This document shows positions 53,700 through 63,850 of a DNA stretch of 64,000 nucleotides, in pieces. The stretch comes from Siphonodentalium dalli. Lineage: Eukaryota > Mollusca > Scaphopoda > Gadilida > Siphonodentaliidae. The notes beneath the pieces are model-generated. The model ran no database searches and had not been told where the DNA came from. It saw only the letters and a list, made by a program, of their open reading frames with translations. Where the stretch lies: positions 153,501,043-153,565,042 of the forward strand of contig CP136069.1 in NCBI GenBank assembly GCA_032622095.1, written 5' to 3'. A program made the translations under genes and the position numbers. Numbering within the stretch: position 1 is the stretch's first letter; each line of letters starts with the position of its first letter.

Positions 53700-54510
53700 T
53701 TCCGTCTAGCGTTGTGCTGAAACAGTACTTGTGGTAGGTTCTTCTATGGTTGGGACCTCCTTGGTTTGCCTTGTGCTTTGAAGATCTTGACAAGTCACAA
53801 GAAAATTCAGGCGAGCGTGTGTACCAATGTTGTTGTTCAGGTCTTTTATCGCTTTATTCAAGTCCCTGGTTGCGCTTGTCAGTTGATCGTCTTGATTGCC
53901 GACGTTTGGAATGGTCGGTACGTGAGTGTATCTTCTTGGTTGGGTTTGATGCCTTTTGATGGCTTTGCTTCTCACGGCTTTATTCCACTCTGCTATTGAG
54001 TAGATATGTGTTTCCAGGGTGGTGATTTTATCCTCGGTTTGGCGATATCTCGTCACAGTGGAGATTACTCGCTTCTAGCGGTCTATCATGCGTTTTGTTG
54101 TTATGCCTCTGTTGAGGGATAAGAAATTTTGTTTGTCGATTTGTGTCAGATCGCACGTACCTGTCCACAGGTAGTAGTGAATTGGGTGACTTTGATGTCT
54201 TGACAATATCTATGATGTTGTCTTTGAGCCAGCTGTGGCTATCGTTGGTGTTTCTTCCTCCCTTTGGGTACCAGGTGATTGATGGCAGAGTCGACCTTGT
54301 CTTCGGGATTTTTCTCTGTTTTCAAGTAGCTTGCTTTACTATCTCCGATTATGACTGGAGTATGTGTTTGTCTCCCTTTGGGGTGGATTTGTTTTCTGTG
54401 TGGTCAAGGTACTTCTGCAGCTTTGCGGCAGACATCAGGTGTTTTTCTGGGCCGTTTTTTTGCAAGAATAGTATGTCGGGACACGTGCCAGTTCTTCACG
54501 AATAGAAAAA
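53700..54510 (-). pseudogene. CR1-like LINE ORF1 with GDS motif
   Basis: From about 54500 the minus strand reads KNGPEKHLMSAAKLQKYL, then TPVIIGDSKASYLK at about 54350. PVIIGDS resembles the first block of the SGNH/GDSL esterase found in ORF1 of several CR1 LINEs, where it may help retrotransposition. The later frame 53706-54056 is polar, with a heptad-like TEDKITTLETHIYS and NKAIKDLNNNIGT pattern that may be a short coiled coil. Frameshifts and stops at about 54060-54250 separate the two. Confidence 0.6.
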
Positions 54511-54835
54511 TGTCAGCTCAATTTGTATCAAAAAGTTTATCATATTATATGATGGTAACAGTGGATAATCACAACAACTTTCCATAGTAGTTTCAGTGTC
54601 TAATGTGACATGATCTACAGAGACGCTTTCCAGGTGTTTCCACGCTTAAAACATGCTAGAATATTAACACTTCAACAGAATATCGTTGGGGCACTCCGTT
54701 TCACACGTTTGTATAGTATGACGATGTCAAATATAGCATTTATAACATAAAATTTTATATTTCGCAGATTTTCAAAAGACGACATTCCTGTATGCGCGCG
54801 CATCCCCTTTATAAGATATAATATACGTTGGTCAC
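54511..54835. other. Intergenic stretch, nothing recognised
   Basis: This is possibly the 5' untranslated part of the LINE near 54510. No other feature is supported. Confidence 0.4.
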
Positions 54836-54841
54836 ATATAT

Positions 54842-54972
54842 ACTGAATATGTAGCTAGTGTCGCGCTTAAACTGTTTGTGACCGTGAGGGGGATTTGAGC
54901 ATCTATTGTGCGAGGTTCTGTCGAGTCCAATAGATGCCAAATCCCTCGATTAGCTACATATTTTATTTATCC
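54842..54972. mobile_element. Fold-back element F3, with asymmetric arms
   Basis: GAATATGTAGCTA at the left and TAGCTACATATTTTATTTAT at the right are inverted, as are GGGGGATTTGAGCATCTATTG and CAATAGATGCCAAATCCC. The left arm has about 27 extra bases (GTGTCGCGCTTAAACTGTTT and following) without a partner. The right end resembles those of F1 and F2 (CATATTNTATTTAT). Confidence 0.7.
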
Positions 54973-54980
54973 ATCACACA

Positions 54981-55363
54981 ATATTTGCCTTTTGTGAGGT
55001 AAAATTGTCATTTTCCTCAGTTGTACATTCGTTACTTCGACGACTCCCTTACATTTATTAGGTCAAGCAAACTAATTGAAAAACGGAGCGAAATAGTTCG
55101 TTGGGCTGTTTACATAGTTATTCTAAGCTGACCTTGGTTTAATGGTTTGTAGATGCTTTAGAGCGAACGCACATATCCGTTTACGAATTTTGTATAAATT
55201 GCGGTGAATTATTGACGATGAAAATGTTCCCCAAACCACAATGACGTCATTTAGGTCGGTTGACGTCCCAGTTACCTGATGTTTTGTGTTCACCACGTGC
55301 CCTCATTTGTCCCCACACTAATTGGGAGGTAGACCAAGTTTCCTTTGACGTATAACAGCGAAT
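54981..55363. other. Intergenic stretch, nothing recognised
   Basis: No gene or element end is supported. Confidence 0.4.
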
Positions 55364-55670
55364 GAAATCGTTTGGGCTAATGCTGTTTTAAGTCGAAGGA
55401 ATGTTTGCGAAAACCCTGTGCCAAAGCATTCTCTTATAAAGCATTGGCCTAATTTTATATATTTTTTTATAATTGTTAAAGAATGTAAGAAAAACTGAAA
55501 AAAAAAATGATCAAAAATTGTTAAAGATGGAAGAAATAATGATATAAAATGATCAAAAATTGTAAAATGTAAAGAAAAAATGATAAAATTGTAAAATGTA
55601 AGAAAAAATGATAAAATTGTTAAAGAATATAAGAAATCGTTTGGGCTAATGCTGTTTTAAGTCGAAGGAA
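55364..55670. repeat. 38-bp direct repeats around a palindrome-family relic
   Basis: The 38 bp beginning GAAATCGTTTGGGCTAATGC occur identically at 55364-55401 and 55633-55670. Between them lie CCCTGTGCCAAAGCATTCTC and GCATTGGCC, remnants of the 69-bp palindrome, and repeated AT-rich units (AAAAATGATAAAATTGTTAA). A TTAAAGAATGTAAG motif repeats about six times. Confidence 0.75.
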
Positions 55671-56337
55671 ACTAATTGGGATGGTAACCCGATTCGTGTA
55701 TAGATGACAATGGTTTGTAAATGGTTTGTAAATGGTAAATAGTTTGTAAATGGTTTGGATACACCATACGATATGTTTTCATATTGTTTTCATCCATCTA
55801 AATGTTATTACATTTCACGTTGTCATTTTACTATTCTGAAATTGTGTTTATTTTTTAATACTTCACTGTTAAAGACATAGTATGGAATTACTTCAGTGAA
55901 TAAAACCGTTAGTATTCAAATACTATCTCTACTGGAAGAATGTAGCAATCAACTAAGATAATGGAAAATTGCAGCCATATCGACTGTACCATTTCAATGA
56001 ACACAACGATTGAACTACGTACAATTGTGAATATTACTACTTTATTCGGGACGAATTATTGGGCATAAACATTACGGCAATGGTTCCGCCAACAATTATA
56101 GTCACTGCACGTACAAAAAATTACACTGTGTTCTGCCTATTTTGATATCCAATTTATGAAAATAACTTATTTTGCCATGATTCTTTGTTATTCCGTTCCC
56201 GTCACTCATTATGTTTGTAAATATTGTACAAATACACAATCAATCAAGTATGTTAGTTAATGCACGTGTAATAACATACACCGTGTGTAGGAGAGGTGCA
56301 GTGAGTATGTGCGGCGTTTCACACAAACAATCATACC
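55671..56337. other. Intergenic stretch, nothing recognised
   Basis: Only a small AATGGTTTGTAAATGGTTTG local repeat (55710-55765) is visible. Confidence 0.45.
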
Positions 56338-56640
56338 CTGTGCCAATGCATTACATATTCGGGCAGGTCGCCTCGCATATATAAGATAATGTATTGGCCT
56401 AACAAATGTTATATTATTTTTTTATAATTGTTAAAGAATATAAGAAAAAATGGAGAAAAAAATGATAAAAAATTGTTAAGGAGTGTAAGAAATAAAGAAT
56501 GAAAAACAAAAATGATAAAGAATGTAAGAAAGAATTACCACAAATGATTCAAAAATTGTTAAAGAACATAAGAAAAAATTATAAAACTGTTATAAAATGT
56601 AAGAAAAATGATAAAAGCACATTTAGTCAGCCCGATATAG
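56338..56640. repeat. Diverged palindrome-family element
   Basis: ACCCTGTGCCAATGCATTAC starts a palindrome whose left arm and apex are altered (CATATTCGGGCAGGTCGCC), but whose right arm CTCGCATATATAAGATAATG is kept (to about 56396). It is followed by AT-rich TTAAAGAATRTAAGAAA repeats as in 55400-55640. The partner palindrome is missing. Confidence 0.7.
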
Positions 56641-58489
56641 GATTTTCAAACTCTTAGCTACGATAACGTGATCGATATAAATAACTGGCTTCACTTCGGC
56701 TGAACTTTGAAAATCACGCCCAATTATTCTGCTGACCGGTTTTAATGATTAGGTCAGATTAGGTCAGCAATTTGAAACTTCCTGTTCGTGTTACACTCGA
56801 GAGATCTCGGGATGTAAACCGGGTGTCCCAATTGGCAGTTGACCAAACACCAAACATGATTTAACGTGACACAGACGGGCTATGTAAATATATATAGTCG
56901 AAACCAGTCTCAATCCGCGCGGGTATGTGGTTATCGCGAGTTTTCATTCGTGATCTAGGCGAAGGTATGATAAACGGATTCGTGTATCTGGACAAATTTG
57001 ATGGTAACATGCACATGTATTTCTATGGGTGGGAGATTTCTTCCATCAACAAACTGATGCCACGATGTGGCCGAAATGACGATCAATTCCAAATAACACA
57101 AACCATCTTATGTATGTATACATGTATATAATCCCAAATAACACAAACCAACTATGTGTGTATACATATATGGATATAAGCTTACAGCTATTTGGAATTA
57201 ATTTAGTCAGCTTCGGTTGATCAGTTGTCGCAACCGCGTCACATCGGTGCTATAATGTTCTATATCCATTTTTTGTGTGTGGGAAAATAGATTTGAAAAT
57301 TTGACAATCTGGTTTTCGTAAATGTTTGCTTTATTTTTACCTTATGTTGTTTTCATTTTATCCTTGGAAATGAAAAACTAAAAGGATTGAATTGTCTTGC
57401 TTTAAATGTCGGTATTATTCGTGTACTTTATTGACATTTGTTAGGAAATAGAACACGTTGCTGGACACTTTGGCTGTTTTCGTGAGTGCTAAAGTGGTTT
57501 TTCTGTGCTATTTTAGCCAAATAATTCAACTAGAATTAAGATTTTCATATATAATAGTACGAAAGCACTATTTCCTATGTCGATTCGAGATAGAACATTA
57601 TAGCACTGAAATTTGTGCGATCACGTGTTACAAAATAAATCAATTCATTGGTCCAATGTGGAGATAGAACAATACAGCACTGACATAAAAACTAATTTGG
57701 GAGATGGAACATAGTCTCTCATTCATGTCTGGTATATGCTATACTCAATATATTGTGTCTTTCGGACAGAAAATACCGCGCAGAATCGAACGGTATCGTT
57801 ATCTCGTGTTCCGGCCAAAATGTATATAGAACATCTTAGCACCGAGGCGACGAGATTCGGTTATAATTCGGAAGCCTTTTCATGCAGATTGTGTTCGTCG
57901 CGAGTTCTCGGACCATTCGTGATCTACGTAAAGGGGGGGGTAACCTTATTTTTGTATCTGGGTAAGTTTCTCAAATGTTTTTGCACGTATACTTGTGGGG
58001 AGTTCGTTGCGGTTGTTCACCACCATCAAAACTGACGTCATGCACGATATGAATTGATGATCAACACCAACAACAGAAGCCAGATCGAACCAACTAAACA
58101 TGTAAGCTCACCGTTATGTGGAATATGAATGTTCCCGTAGATCCGTTGTCGCAATTGGTTATTTTCGAAAAGCTATGTCAATCCACACGGTCGAATTGAT
58201 CGCGAGCCCTGACCTGATCACGGGCGGTTGTGTTAGGATACCGATGTTCTCAGCGGTTGATCATAAACCCCGTGACAAATATATAAATATCCGTACGCCA
58301 CAGAGACTGTCGCCCGGGTCTGGAATAACTGAGGCGGTGATGAATGGATCACATCAGTTCAGTTGACGACGCCGCTTCGCTACTATTTCACATTAATTTA
58401 CTAAAGATCACATCACCGCTTAGCATTCAAATGTCAACGGTTTCTCTTGGGTACATCCATTATTAATCACGCTTTTATGCTGTAGACCG
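56641..58489. other. Intergenic stretch with a possible old duplication
   Basis: About 56930-57080 and 57898-58030 share scattered phrases in the same order (CGCGAGTT, CATTCGTGATCTA, TTTTTGTATCTGG or a close variant, GCAC.TGTAT), which suggests a highly diverged duplicate. AAATAACACAAACCA is repeated at 57092 and 57134. No gene is supported. Confidence 0.4.
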
Positions 58490-58690
58490 ACTGGTTGGTC
58501 GTCGCTTGGCACTGGCTCTGAATCGCGCTGCCATTTGGAGTGAACGGGACCAAAGCTCCAGGGACATCCGACTGCATGATCGCGTTTCGTCAATGAGACG
58601 ATTACACGACGTAGATGACTCCAGATAATGAAATGTGAGTAACGGTGAAAACATCTTCATGATGTCCTTTCATCGCAGTTCTTATGATAA
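58490..58690. repeat. Dispersed repeat G, copy 1
   Basis: This aligns with 60095-60280 at about 75% identity: AATCGCGCTGCCATTTG, GAACGGGACCAAAGCTCC, GACATCCGACTG and GATAATGAAATGTGAGTAAC with their counterparts, in the same order and orientation. Short frames cover both but differ in frame, so it is not a conserved protein. Confidence 0.7.
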
Positions 58691-58898
58691 CCGTGAATTT
58701 TGCGTTGATCCTTTTGAAAAGCGAAGTTGAGTGGGTCATGGTCTTTGGGAATAGATTCCCAAATGTTTTTGATCAAATACATACTGTGTATATACCGTAC
58801 ATGTACATTAAATACACCAAAGCAATAGCGTAGCGTCGTTTCTTTGTCGCTATATGTGTTATCAATGAACATAGAATATCGCGATGTCAATCTAACTA

Positions 58899-59457
58899 CC
58901 TTACTCGTATTTAAATTAGCGCAGTACTATTTTTCGCGCACCCATCGGTGCGCGAATTTTAAACTGAGCGAAAAATAGTACGACTCCCAAGTTTAATCTA
59001 AACCACAGTCCATATGAAATAAAAGAGTGCTATGTTGCTGAGTTTACATATATTATGAATAGACAATTACGCCTATACATGTATGCAATGATTTACATTC
59101 GGCTAACCGCTATCAAGACCATTGCTCACAATTCAAGTGACAAATCATGGTAATATAGACATGCTTGTATAAGAAATGCTAATAGTCCAGGTCGCCACAC
59201 AATTATAATGTATAATGTAATTACTAGTGTATTGTCTACACGATGTAAATCCGCCGCGGTGCATGGTGTTTAATATACGAATATACTATCTCCAGCAATG
59301 ACTAAGAACCGAAACTGTTATCATCTCCATGATATACGAAAAATCACAGAAATATTACGAAAATAGTTTTCTCAGTTTTGAATTCGCGCAAATTTAAAGT
59401 GCGCGAATTCAAAACTGAGCGAAAAATAATACTGCGCGAATTTAAATACGAGTAAGG
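58899..59457. mobile_element. TA-flanked inverted-repeat element
   Basis: TA lies at 58897-58898 and 59458-59459. The ends CCTTACTCGTATTTAAATT are inverted repeats that extend for about 45 bp (to GCGCAGTACTATTTTTCGC). Inner GCGCGAATTT/AAACTGAGCGAAAAAT phrases form further hairpins on both sides. No coding sequence is present. Confidence 0.8.
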
Positions 59458-59604
59458 TAACAAATCCATGTAACATCACTGACATATATACTCACGAATA
59501 AGTTCCCATTGGTGTCTTGTTCGAAGATTGTTCTTAAGGCCACCCCCTCTTACCAGACGAGACCACGTATGGTATCGTATGTAATGTGCATATATCACAG
59601 GAGG

Positions 59605-59700
59605 CCGCCATTAGCCGTCCATCGATCATGGCGAAGGTGGTTCGACTCGAGATAACTGGTGATCAGGGCAGTCATGTACATGTATAGGTATAACATGTCT
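59605..59700 (+). repeat. Possible tRNA-derived SINE fragment, copy 1
   Basis: CATGGCGAAGGTGGTTCGACTCG resembles a tRNA T-arm (B box GGTTCGANTCC), and the sequence aligns with the better copy at about 60005-60095. No convincing A box or cloverleaf is seen. Confidence 0.3.
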
Positions 59701-60004
59701 TCGGAAATAAAATGCCGCATCCCATGTGTTTCAGAGATTAACATCGATTTCTTGAAACTGACAAATAGTACATTCATGTTTTCTGACCTCTCCATGTCGG
59801 TAATGTCTCTTAAAGAAATTTTTTGTGCAAATGATAATACATTTGTGATGTTTATAATTTATGTCAGATAACTAAAATATACTCATGTTTAGTGTTGTTA
59901 TGTTTTAGCTCGGGACTGTCCTCAAATCCACCCCAGTAACCATGTATACTAGTCTCCATTGATTAACTCTGTATATATGCATGACAATAAATTGTACGAG
60001 TAAG

Positions 60005-60095
60005 TCGCCCATCGACGAGGAAGCTGGTTCGATTCCAGATCACCGTGGACTGGTGATCGTTGCAGCCAAATACAGGTGTAAGGTAACCTAACATG
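60005..60095 (+). repeat. Possible tRNA-derived SINE fragment, copy 2
   Basis: CGACGAGGAAGC followed by TGGTTCGATTCCAGA contains a perfect B-box consensus GGTTCGATTCC, and then ACTGGTGATCG. It precedes dispersed repeat G directly. The A box is uncertain. Confidence 0.35.
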
Positions 60096-60280
60096 ACATG
60101 GTCCTTAATCGCGCAGCCATTTGAAGAGAACGGGACTAAAGCTCCTGTGACATCTGACTGGTCGCGTTTCTTCAAAGAAACGATACACGACATAATTGAT
60201 TCAAGATAATGATATTCGAGCAACGGAAAGAAACCTTCGACTGCCATCACATTTTCCGCTGCATGGTCTTATTGGCGAGC
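60096..60280. repeat. Dispersed repeat G, copy 2
   Basis: This is the counterpart of 58490-58690. It follows the B-box-containing segment here, but in copy 1 that segment is not recognisable, so the two parts may be one composite retroposon whose head is lost in copy 1. Confidence 0.65.
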
Positions 60281-60649
60281 GAAGCGGACCAGCTCAAGTT
60301 ATTTGGAAATAGAATCCAATGCTACATCCCAATTAATTGTATAGATGTATATAGTACCTGAAAAAAATGCGCCATTATGTTTTCTAATCGCTGCATGCAT
60401 GTCAACGGCACACATGCCACAAATAGTCCATGGACTTGTTGGCATTTGACAACTGATACCTCAAGCTTTCCCAACAGTTACAAATTTCCAATCTGACATA
60501 CACTTTTTTAATGGCCGACCCGTTCAAACATATTTAAATCCCAACTTACAATGGACCCTGCACATCAAGTGCCATTTCTTGAATAGTCAAACCCATTTTA
60601 ATAAATCTGTAACCCAGTCACCCAATGACTCGCCATATTATACATAATC
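60281..60649. other. Intergenic stretch, nothing recognised
   Basis: No feature is supported. Confidence 0.4.
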
Positions 60650-61552
60650 TAAATAGGCAGGATGACTCTTGATGAAAAGTCGTTTAAAGAACTACTATGG
60701 GGGAAGAGTTATGTCCCTGGTCTCGCTAATATATGACCTGGTGACCACATATGAAACAATCTGAATAAAATTCACCCAATGAACCCCCCCCCGCATACCA
60801 AATATAAGCAAAGTATGCCAACTGGTTCTTGGGAAGATGTTTTAAGAATACCTATTTAGGGAAAGAGTTATGTCCCTGGCTTCGCCCATATTGACACTGT
60901 GATCCAATTTCAATCAGTCACCAAAGACCCTCCATACTAAATATAAGCCGAGTAGGCATGATGGTTCTTGATAAATGTCCCTGGCTCCACCCCTATTACA
61001 CCTGGTGATTCCAGTTGAACAAATCTGAATCACTGTCACCAAGGACTCTACATATACCAAATATAAACTGAATAGGCCTAATTATTATTCATAAGAAGAC
61101 GTTTTACGATTACAATGGATGAACAAGTTAAGTCCATGGCTCCGCCCTTATTTTGACAAAGTGACCCATTTGAAGAATAAATATATCCCATACCAAATGT
61201 AAGCTAAATAGCCCCGATGGTTCTTGCGAAGATGTTTTAAGAATTACTATGGATGGAAAGAGTTATGTCCCTAGCTCCGCCACTTTTGACCCGGTGACCC
61301 CATTTGAACAAATCTGAATCCCAGTCACGGGGACCATCCGCACCAAATATGACTTAATTCTTACTTGTGGTTCTGGAGAAGAAAATGTTGACGGGCGAGG
61401 AGTGGTGACTATAGCTCCACCGAAGCATCGTCTCATGTGAGCTAAAAAGCTGGACGGCGGATGGACGGACGATCCGACGGATGCACGGATGACGGACGAG
61501 GAGTGATGATGAATATAGTTCCAACAGAGACTTCGTCTCAGGTGAGCTAAAA
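60650..61552. repeat. Diverged tandem repeat with GAGTTATGTCCCTGGCTCCG
   Basis: About five units of 130-170 bp carry variants of AAGAGTTATGTCCCTGGCTC, TGACCCGGTGACCCCATTTG and CCATACCAAATATAAGC. The field ends with two copies of a purine-rich segment finishing in CGTCTCATGTGAGCTAAAAA or CGTCTCAGGTGAGCTAAAAA (about 61435 and 61545), the latter after GACGGACGA repeats. Such arrays are common in bivalve genomes. Confidence 0.7.
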
Positions 61553-61841
61553 ACACATTGTTGATAACCCCAGCTGTGCTTGTGAAAGTTCTAAGGAAGA
61601 TAACTATGGAATAGTTTTCAAAAATTGCCCCTTTTATTCACCCGCACAAGGGCGGAACTGATCAATACATGTACACTCAATGATAACTTTCTCAGCCGTG
61701 TCGCATGGCGTTCTTATCAAATGAAAGATTACTCTAAATTTCAACGAGAACTCTATTATAGTTGAAGCAACTCTCAAACGCAATGATGATAATAAATATG
61801 TGATGTCAAACCGAAGTGCATCCAATACATTTATTGTTTAA

Positions 61842-62232
61842 CCCTTTACCCAACAAACCGGCCAAAACCGGCCAAATAAAGCTTCAACAGCCTAAAATAT
61901 CTTCGGTCTGTCTCAATAGAACCATACAAATATGGATATCATTGGAATCGGCTCCTTGAGCACATTGTGATAGTTACAGTTATGCCCTGTGCCAATGCAT
62001 TCTCTTATATATGCGAGTCGACCATAGGTCGCCTCGCATATATAAGAGAATGCATTGGCCTAAAAAAATCTTTTTTTAACACTTTTTACCATTTTTTCTT
62101 ACATTCTTTAACAATTTTATAATTTTTAATGTGTTAAGCCAATGCATTCTCTTATATATGCGAGGCGACCTATGGTCGACTCGCATATATAAGAGAATGC
62201 ATTGGCACAGGGCCCTTCTGTTGGGTAAAGGG
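61842..62232 (+). mobile_element. Palindromic TTAA element P3, intact ends
   Basis: TTAA at 61838-61841 and 62233-62236 flank CCCTTTACCCAACAAACCGG and the inverted CCCTTTACCCAACAGAAGGG. Palindromes lie at 61991-62059 and 62138-62206. It is about 95% identical to P1 (17577-17958) and is the best-preserved copy. Confidence 0.88.
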
Positions 62233-62236
62233 TTAA

Positions 62237-62747
62237 ATATACTCTCAAGTATAAGAACCCATTGTAGATTTATCGTTCCAGGGCTGTCCTTATAATGCCA
62301 TCATGTAACGAGAGGCCGATCACGATCGGCAGATGTTAACCCATCCCTTGGCGATATAAATTTACTATGATCGGATAAATGAGAGTTTTGGTGTTGAATT
62401 ATAGAGTATACTGTTTATGTACTATTATAGACAAATTTACATCACACAAATTATTGGAATTTATGGGTCACTGGCATTTATATAAGAGAATACACTCTTA
62501 CAGGATCGGTAATGCTAAACCACCACAACCTAATTGTGTTAGTTTTTTCAAATTGGTTTAACTTAAAAAAAATTGTTTTTAATTATTTAAAAAAAAGATT
62601 GGGAACCTTTTTATCAAAGTGTATCATAATCATCAATATCTAAATGAAAACCAATGAAAGAGTCACTGACATTTTTTTTATTATTATTATTATAAAACAT
62701 AAAAATAAAAAAAATAAAATTATTTTTTTCAAATTTGTTTTCGAAAA
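62237..62747. other. AT-rich intergenic stretch
   Basis: A run of TTA triplets (about 62675-62693) and A-rich low-complexity sequence are present. No gene is supported. Confidence 0.45.
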
Positions 62748-63850
62748 AGGGTCATAACTCCTTTAAATAAATTGGATCGAAACCATATTCAAACTCAAAC
62801 TGTATTGTGGGCTGAGAAACTCATATACAAAATTTGGTTCCGATCAAATAGAAAATGTTAGAGTTATCGCATTATGCCTAAAGTGTACTTGCAGAGTACA
62901 AGAAAAATATATCAAACCTGGTGTGCCCCTTTAATATTTCAATTCACATTTGTAATCAATTGAAATTAATGTCCAACAAATTTACTAAACACAATCACAT
63001 TATTAATCTCCAATAGTAATGCTATTAAACAATGAAACCAGATTATGCCTTTAAGATGGAATTTAAATAACCATGCATATAAAATATATAGTAGAAACAT
63101 TCCATCTATGCTATCCCCAGCATATGGCCAGAGATACTTTATAGAGTATAAAGTATATACAGAGATAGTATATGATATGGCCAACACATGCTAGTAGTTA
63201 ATTATCTCAATGCAAGACAGAGAGGCAATTCATGGCATTGTAACTGGATACTAACTCTGTGTGAGAAGACAAATTCAAACCTGATTTATTAGATTCTATT
63301 TGGACAGTGCAACTGGGTATCTTTGATATATTTTAGCCATAAATAAAATAATCAAAAGACCATAACTCCATTAAAATATATCGGATCAAACCCATATTCG
63401 AACTCGACCTGTATTTTGAGTTGAGAAACTCACATACAAAATTTGGTTCCTATCAGTTGAAAAATTGTAGATTTATCGAAACATGCATGATTTCTATGTC
63501 AAAGGGCCATAACTCCATTAAAAAATATTGGATCAAACCCATATTTGAACTCGATATGTATTTTGGACTGAGCAACTCACATACTAAATTTGGTTATGGT
63601 CAGATGAATTTTTTTTTAATTATGGCAGAATGCATGAATTCTAAGTTGAAAAAGGGCCATAACTCCCTAAAAAAACTCGGATCAAACCCATATTCGAACT
63701 CGATCTGTATTTTGGGCTGAGAAACCCATATACAAAATTTGGTTTCGATCGGATAGAAAATGTTTGAGTTATCGCATTACTCGTAAAGTGTCTACGGACA
63801 GACGGACAGACAGACGGACAGACAGACGGACGGACAGACAGACGGACCAA
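62748..63850. repeat. Diverged repeats with GGCCATAACTCC, ending in GACAGACG simple repeat
   Basis: Four units (about 62748-62885, 63352-63480, 63505-63640, 63652-63795) each carry GGCCATAACTCCATTAAAA or a variant, then GATCAAACCCATATTCGAAC, then GGCTGAGAAACTCATATACA, then AATTTGGTTCCGATC. The first is separated from the rest by about 465 bp of unrelated AT-rich DNA. The block ends in a GGACAGACGGACAGACAGAC-type simple repeat (about 63793-63846). Confidence 0.8.

Larger units (their letters stand above)
48183..54510 (-). mobile_element. CR1-like LINE, nearly full length, minus strand, split by a 2.2-kb insertion
   Basis: Reading the minus strand from 54510: ORF1 (to about 53700), endonuclease (about 53330-52600), linker and reverse transcriptase (about 52100-51770), foreign DNA (51768-49583), then the rest of the reverse transcriptase and C-terminus to about 48200. 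The 3' end has three TATCTG repeats (48185-48202, plus-strand reading), the type of short simple tail found in CR1/L2 LINEs. Frameshifts occur in every part. Confidence 0.85.

Noticed and set aside
53200-54587. Several plus-strand frames of 66-120 codons across 53.2-54.6 kb as genes
   Set aside because: They are antisense shadows of the LINE ORF1 and endonuclease, whose conserved blocks are on the minus strand.
57736-58035. 99-codon frame as a gene or exon
   Set aside because: No motif; part resembles 56930-57080 only weakly, which would be non-coding repeat divergence.
59995-60060. A functional tRNA gene
   Set aside because: Only a B box is convincing; no acceptor stem or anticodon arm can be folded by eye.
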